Shown here: positions 5,235-7,322 of the stretch, one piece after another
Position numbering within the stretch: position 1 is the stretch's first letter
Layout: each line of letters starts with the position of its first letter
Assembly (NCBI GenBank): GCA_013214245.1
Contig: JABSQE010000095.1
Coordinates: forward strand, 1-7,322
DNA length: 7,322 nucleotides
Origin: Hyphomicrobiaceae bacterium
GTDB taxonomy: Bacteria; Pseudomonadota; Alphaproteobacteria; Rhizobiales; Hyphomicrobiaceae
Reading direction: 5' to 3'
Notes under the pieces: model-generated
What the model was told of the DNA's origin: nothing
Databases searched by the model: none
The model's input: only the letters and a program-made list of their open reading frames with translations
Made by a program: the position numbers and the translations under genes

Positions 5235-7322
5235 CTATTCTCCAGGTCGTCCAGTTTTGCGTGGGCGACGACGTTTTGCTTTAATTTCAGAGGTAGCAAT
5301 TGGTTTAGATGGACTTAAACCGTTGACCTTCCGCAGTGGTATGGTTCGTTCAGAGCTAGGACCCATTTCTCCTGGTTTTGGTTTATGGGGACGCCCGGTT
5401 GATTTACTAGAGTTCATCAATGTTCTGTCGTTATATCCAGGTTTGTTGCTATACATTTCAGACTGATGTTTATTGAATTTTGAGTTAGTAGTCTGATCAT
5501 TATCGATTAGTAATTCTTCCTCTCTTAAACTTTTGATTTCATTGCGAAGGCGAGCAGCCTCTTCAAAATTGAGGTCAGCAGCTGCCTCACGCATATTCTT
5601 CTCCATATTTTCAATAATTGTTTTGAGATTATGGCCAACAAGGCGTTTTTCATTGTGATGCTTTGCATTACCATCTGGCTCTAATTTATTGTGCTCGTAA
5701 ATGGTCGCCATAACATCGCTAATAGACTTACGCACGCTTTGTGGTTTGACACCGTTTGCTTTGTTCCATGCCATCTGTTTGTTCCGTCGCCTATTGGTTT
5801 CGGCAATAGCACGCTTTAGTGAGCCTGTCATTGTGGTGGCATAAAGAATCACACGACCGTCAACATTACGTGCTGCGCGTCCTATGGTCTGAATAAGAGA
5901 GGTTTCTGAGCGAAGAAAACCTTCTTTATCCGCATCAAGAACTGTCACTAGCCCACATTCAGGAATATCAAGTCCTTCACGCAGTAAATTAATGCCTATT
6001 AGTACGTCAAAAGTACCAAGCCGGAGGTCGCGAATGATTTCTATGCGTTCTAGCGTATCAATATCGGAGTGCATGTAACGCACACGTATACCTTGCTCAT
6101 GCATGTATTCGGTAAGGTCTTCTGCCATCTTCTTGGTCAAAACTGTCACTAGTGTACGATAACTTAACTTGATCGTTTGCCGCACTTCGTCAATCAAGTC
6201 GTCAACCTGAGTTCTGGCCTCACGAACTTCTATTTCAGGATCGATTAGGCCGGTGGGACGAATAACTTGCTCGACAAATGCGCCATGAGTTTGTACCAGC
6301 TCCCAGTTTCCTGGAGTGGCAGATACATAAATGGTCTGCGGGCGCATGGCATCCCATTCCTCAAATCGAAGTGGTCGGTTATCCAGACATGATGGCAGAC
6401 GAAAGCCATATTCAGCTAACGTCGCCTTTCGCCTAAAGTCACCACGAAACATACCACCGATTTGCGGTACACTCACGTGACTTTCATCAGCAAAAACTAT
6501 AGTGTTGTCAGGAAGATATTCAAAAAGTGTAGGTGGCGGATCTCCAGGGCGCCGGCCAGTGAGATATCGCGAATAATTTTCGATTCCCGCACAAGAGCCT
6601 GTTGTTTCCATCATTTCCATATCGAACTGTGTGCGCTGTTCCAATCGCTGGGCCTCTAAAAGTTTATTGTTGTTGTGCATTTCTTTGAGGCGCTCTTGTA
6701 GCTCAATTTCAATTTGACGGAGTGCCTGCTGTAACGTTGGCTTAGGTGTTACATAGTGGGAGTTTGCGTAAACTTTTACCAGCTTTAAGGAATCGCTTTT
6801 GTGACCAGTTAAAGGATCAAACTCTGTAATGCTTTCAATTTCATCGCCAAACATTGAGACACGCCAGGCTCGATCTTCAAGATGAGCAGGAAACAATTCA
6901 ACAGTATCACCGCGCACTCTAAAAGTACCTCGTAAAAAGTTATTATCATTACGTTTATATTGCAAAGCGACCAAATCAGCCAATAATTGGCGTTGTGAAA
7001 TCTGCTTACCTATTTCTAGGGTGAAAGTCATAGCCGTATAAGTTTCTACCGAACCTATACCGTAAATGCATGATACAGAAGCAACAATGATTACGTCGTC
7101 GCGCTCAAGCAGAGCGCGTGTGGCAGAATGGCGCATACGATCAATCTGTTCGTTAATCGAAGCTTCTTTTTCGATATACGTATCAGTACGTGGTACATAA
7201 GCTTCAGGCTGATAGTAGTCATAATAAGACACAAAATACTCTACGGCATTCTTTGGAAAAAAACCTTTGAATTCGCCATAAAGCTGTGCCGCCAGTGTTT
7301 TATTAGGTGCAAGAATTAGTGC
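5235..7322 (-). CDS. uvrB: Excinuclease ABC subunit B (5' end outside window)
   Basis: UvrB is the damage-verifying helicase-like subunit of nucleotide excision repair; it receives DNA from UvrA and positions UvrC for incision. The frame is open to the window edge, giving 695 residues; by comparison with E. coli about 60 or more N-terminal residues, including the Walker A loop, lie outside. Visible from the edge: LAPNKTLAAQLYGE (4-17), the beta-hairpin SYYDYYQPEAYVP (32-44) with the DNA-gripping tyrosines, the Walker B box DESH (279-282), SATPG (334-338), HSDIDTLERIEIIRDLRLG (418-436), LLREGLDIPE (446-455) and motif VI QTIGRAARN (478-486). The UVR domain that binds UvrC is near 563-600, with LNFEEAARLRNEIKSLREEE. 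A 95-residue Ser/Asn/Lys/Pro-rich tail follows, ending RRRPRKTGRPGE. No frameshift is seen. It is transcribed towards the plus-strand genes. Confidence 0.97.
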   Translation of the reverse strand, partial: ALILAPNKTLAAQLYGEFKGFFPKNAVEYFVSYYDYYQPEAYVPRTDTYIEKEASINEQIDRMRHSATRALLERDDVIIVASVSCIYGIGSVETYTAMTFTLEIGKQISQRQLLADLVALQYKRNDNNFLRGTFRVRGDTVELFPAHLEDRAWRVSMFGDEIESITEFDPLTGHKSDSLKLVKVYANSHYVTPKPTLQQALRQIEIELQERLKEMHNNNKLLEAQRLEQRTQFDMEMMETTGSCAGIENYSRYLTGRRPGDPPPTLFEYLPDNTIVFADESHVSVPQIGGMFRGDFRRKATLAEYGFRLPSCLDNRPLRFEEWDAMRPQTIYVSATPGNWELVQTHGAFVEQVIRPTGLIDPEIEVREARTQVDDLIDEVRQTIKLSYRTLVTVLTKKMAEDLTEYMHEQGIRVRYMHSDIDTLERIEIIRDLRLGTFDVLIGINLLREGLDIPECGLVTVLDADKEGFLRSETSLIQTIGRAARNVDGRVILYATTMTGSLKRAIAETNRRRNKQMAWNKANGVKPQSVRKSISDVMATIYEHNKLEPDGNAKHHNEKRLVGHNLKTIIENMEKNMREAAADLNFEEAARLRNEIKSLREEELLIDNDQTTNSKFNKHQSEMYSNKPGYNDRTLMNSSKSTGRPHKPKPGEMGPSSERTIPLRKVNGLSPSKPIATSEIKAKRRRPRKTGRPGE

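Noticed and set aside
5227..5466. A 79-codon plus-strand open frame
   Set aside because: It lies opposite the uvrB tail and arises from its codon pattern; no ribosome-binding site or family resemblance.

Overview
The window is a stretch of chromosome from an alphaproteobacterium, and most of it is conserved housekeeping sequence. The gene order secY-adk-rpsM-rpsK-rpoA-rplQ is the alphaproteobacterial form of the end of the spc operon and the alpha operon: adk follows secY directly, and rpmJ and rpsD are absent from the positions they hold in E. coli. The adenylate kinase has the short lid, and the UvrB sequence and its basic C-terminal tail also look alphaproteobacterial. The DNA is fairly AT-rich with A/T-ending codons, and the gaps between genes are wide for a ribosomal-protein cluster. 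This is compatible with a slow-growing, host-associated or genome-reduced lineage, possibly near Rhodospirillales. That placement is inference; the sequence does not name the organism.

Layout. Bases 1-768 are the 3' part of secY (protein-export channel), overlapping adk (765-1361) by ATGA. A 253-base gap with two inverted repeats separates adk from rpsM (1615-1983, TTG start with a strong ribosome-binding site). Then come rpsK (2073-2468), rpoA (2605-3627) and rplQ (3738-4172), all on the plus strand. Bases 4173-4631 contain no convincing gene, but they do hold a good sigma-70-type promoter (perfect TTGACA, 17-base spacer, TATAGC), a compact hairpin and a 16-base perfect palindrome. These lead into a small gene for a predicted exported protein of unknown function (4632-4997). 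A 237-base AT-rich convergent gap follows. The rest, on the minus strand, is uvrB (5235-7322), whose first codons lie beyond the right edge.

How the genes work together. The plus-strand block makes the membrane protein-export pore, an enzyme of adenine-nucleotide balance, two 30S proteins, one 50S protein and the RNA polymerase alpha subunit, which together form a growth-related unit. uvrB is a separate nucleotide-excision-repair gene reading towards it. I found no mobile element, CRISPR array, tRNA, rRNA or defence system, and I do not think the window holds a new multi-gene system. The parts most worth following up are the small exported protein with its own promoter and leader, and the structured gap in front of rpsM.
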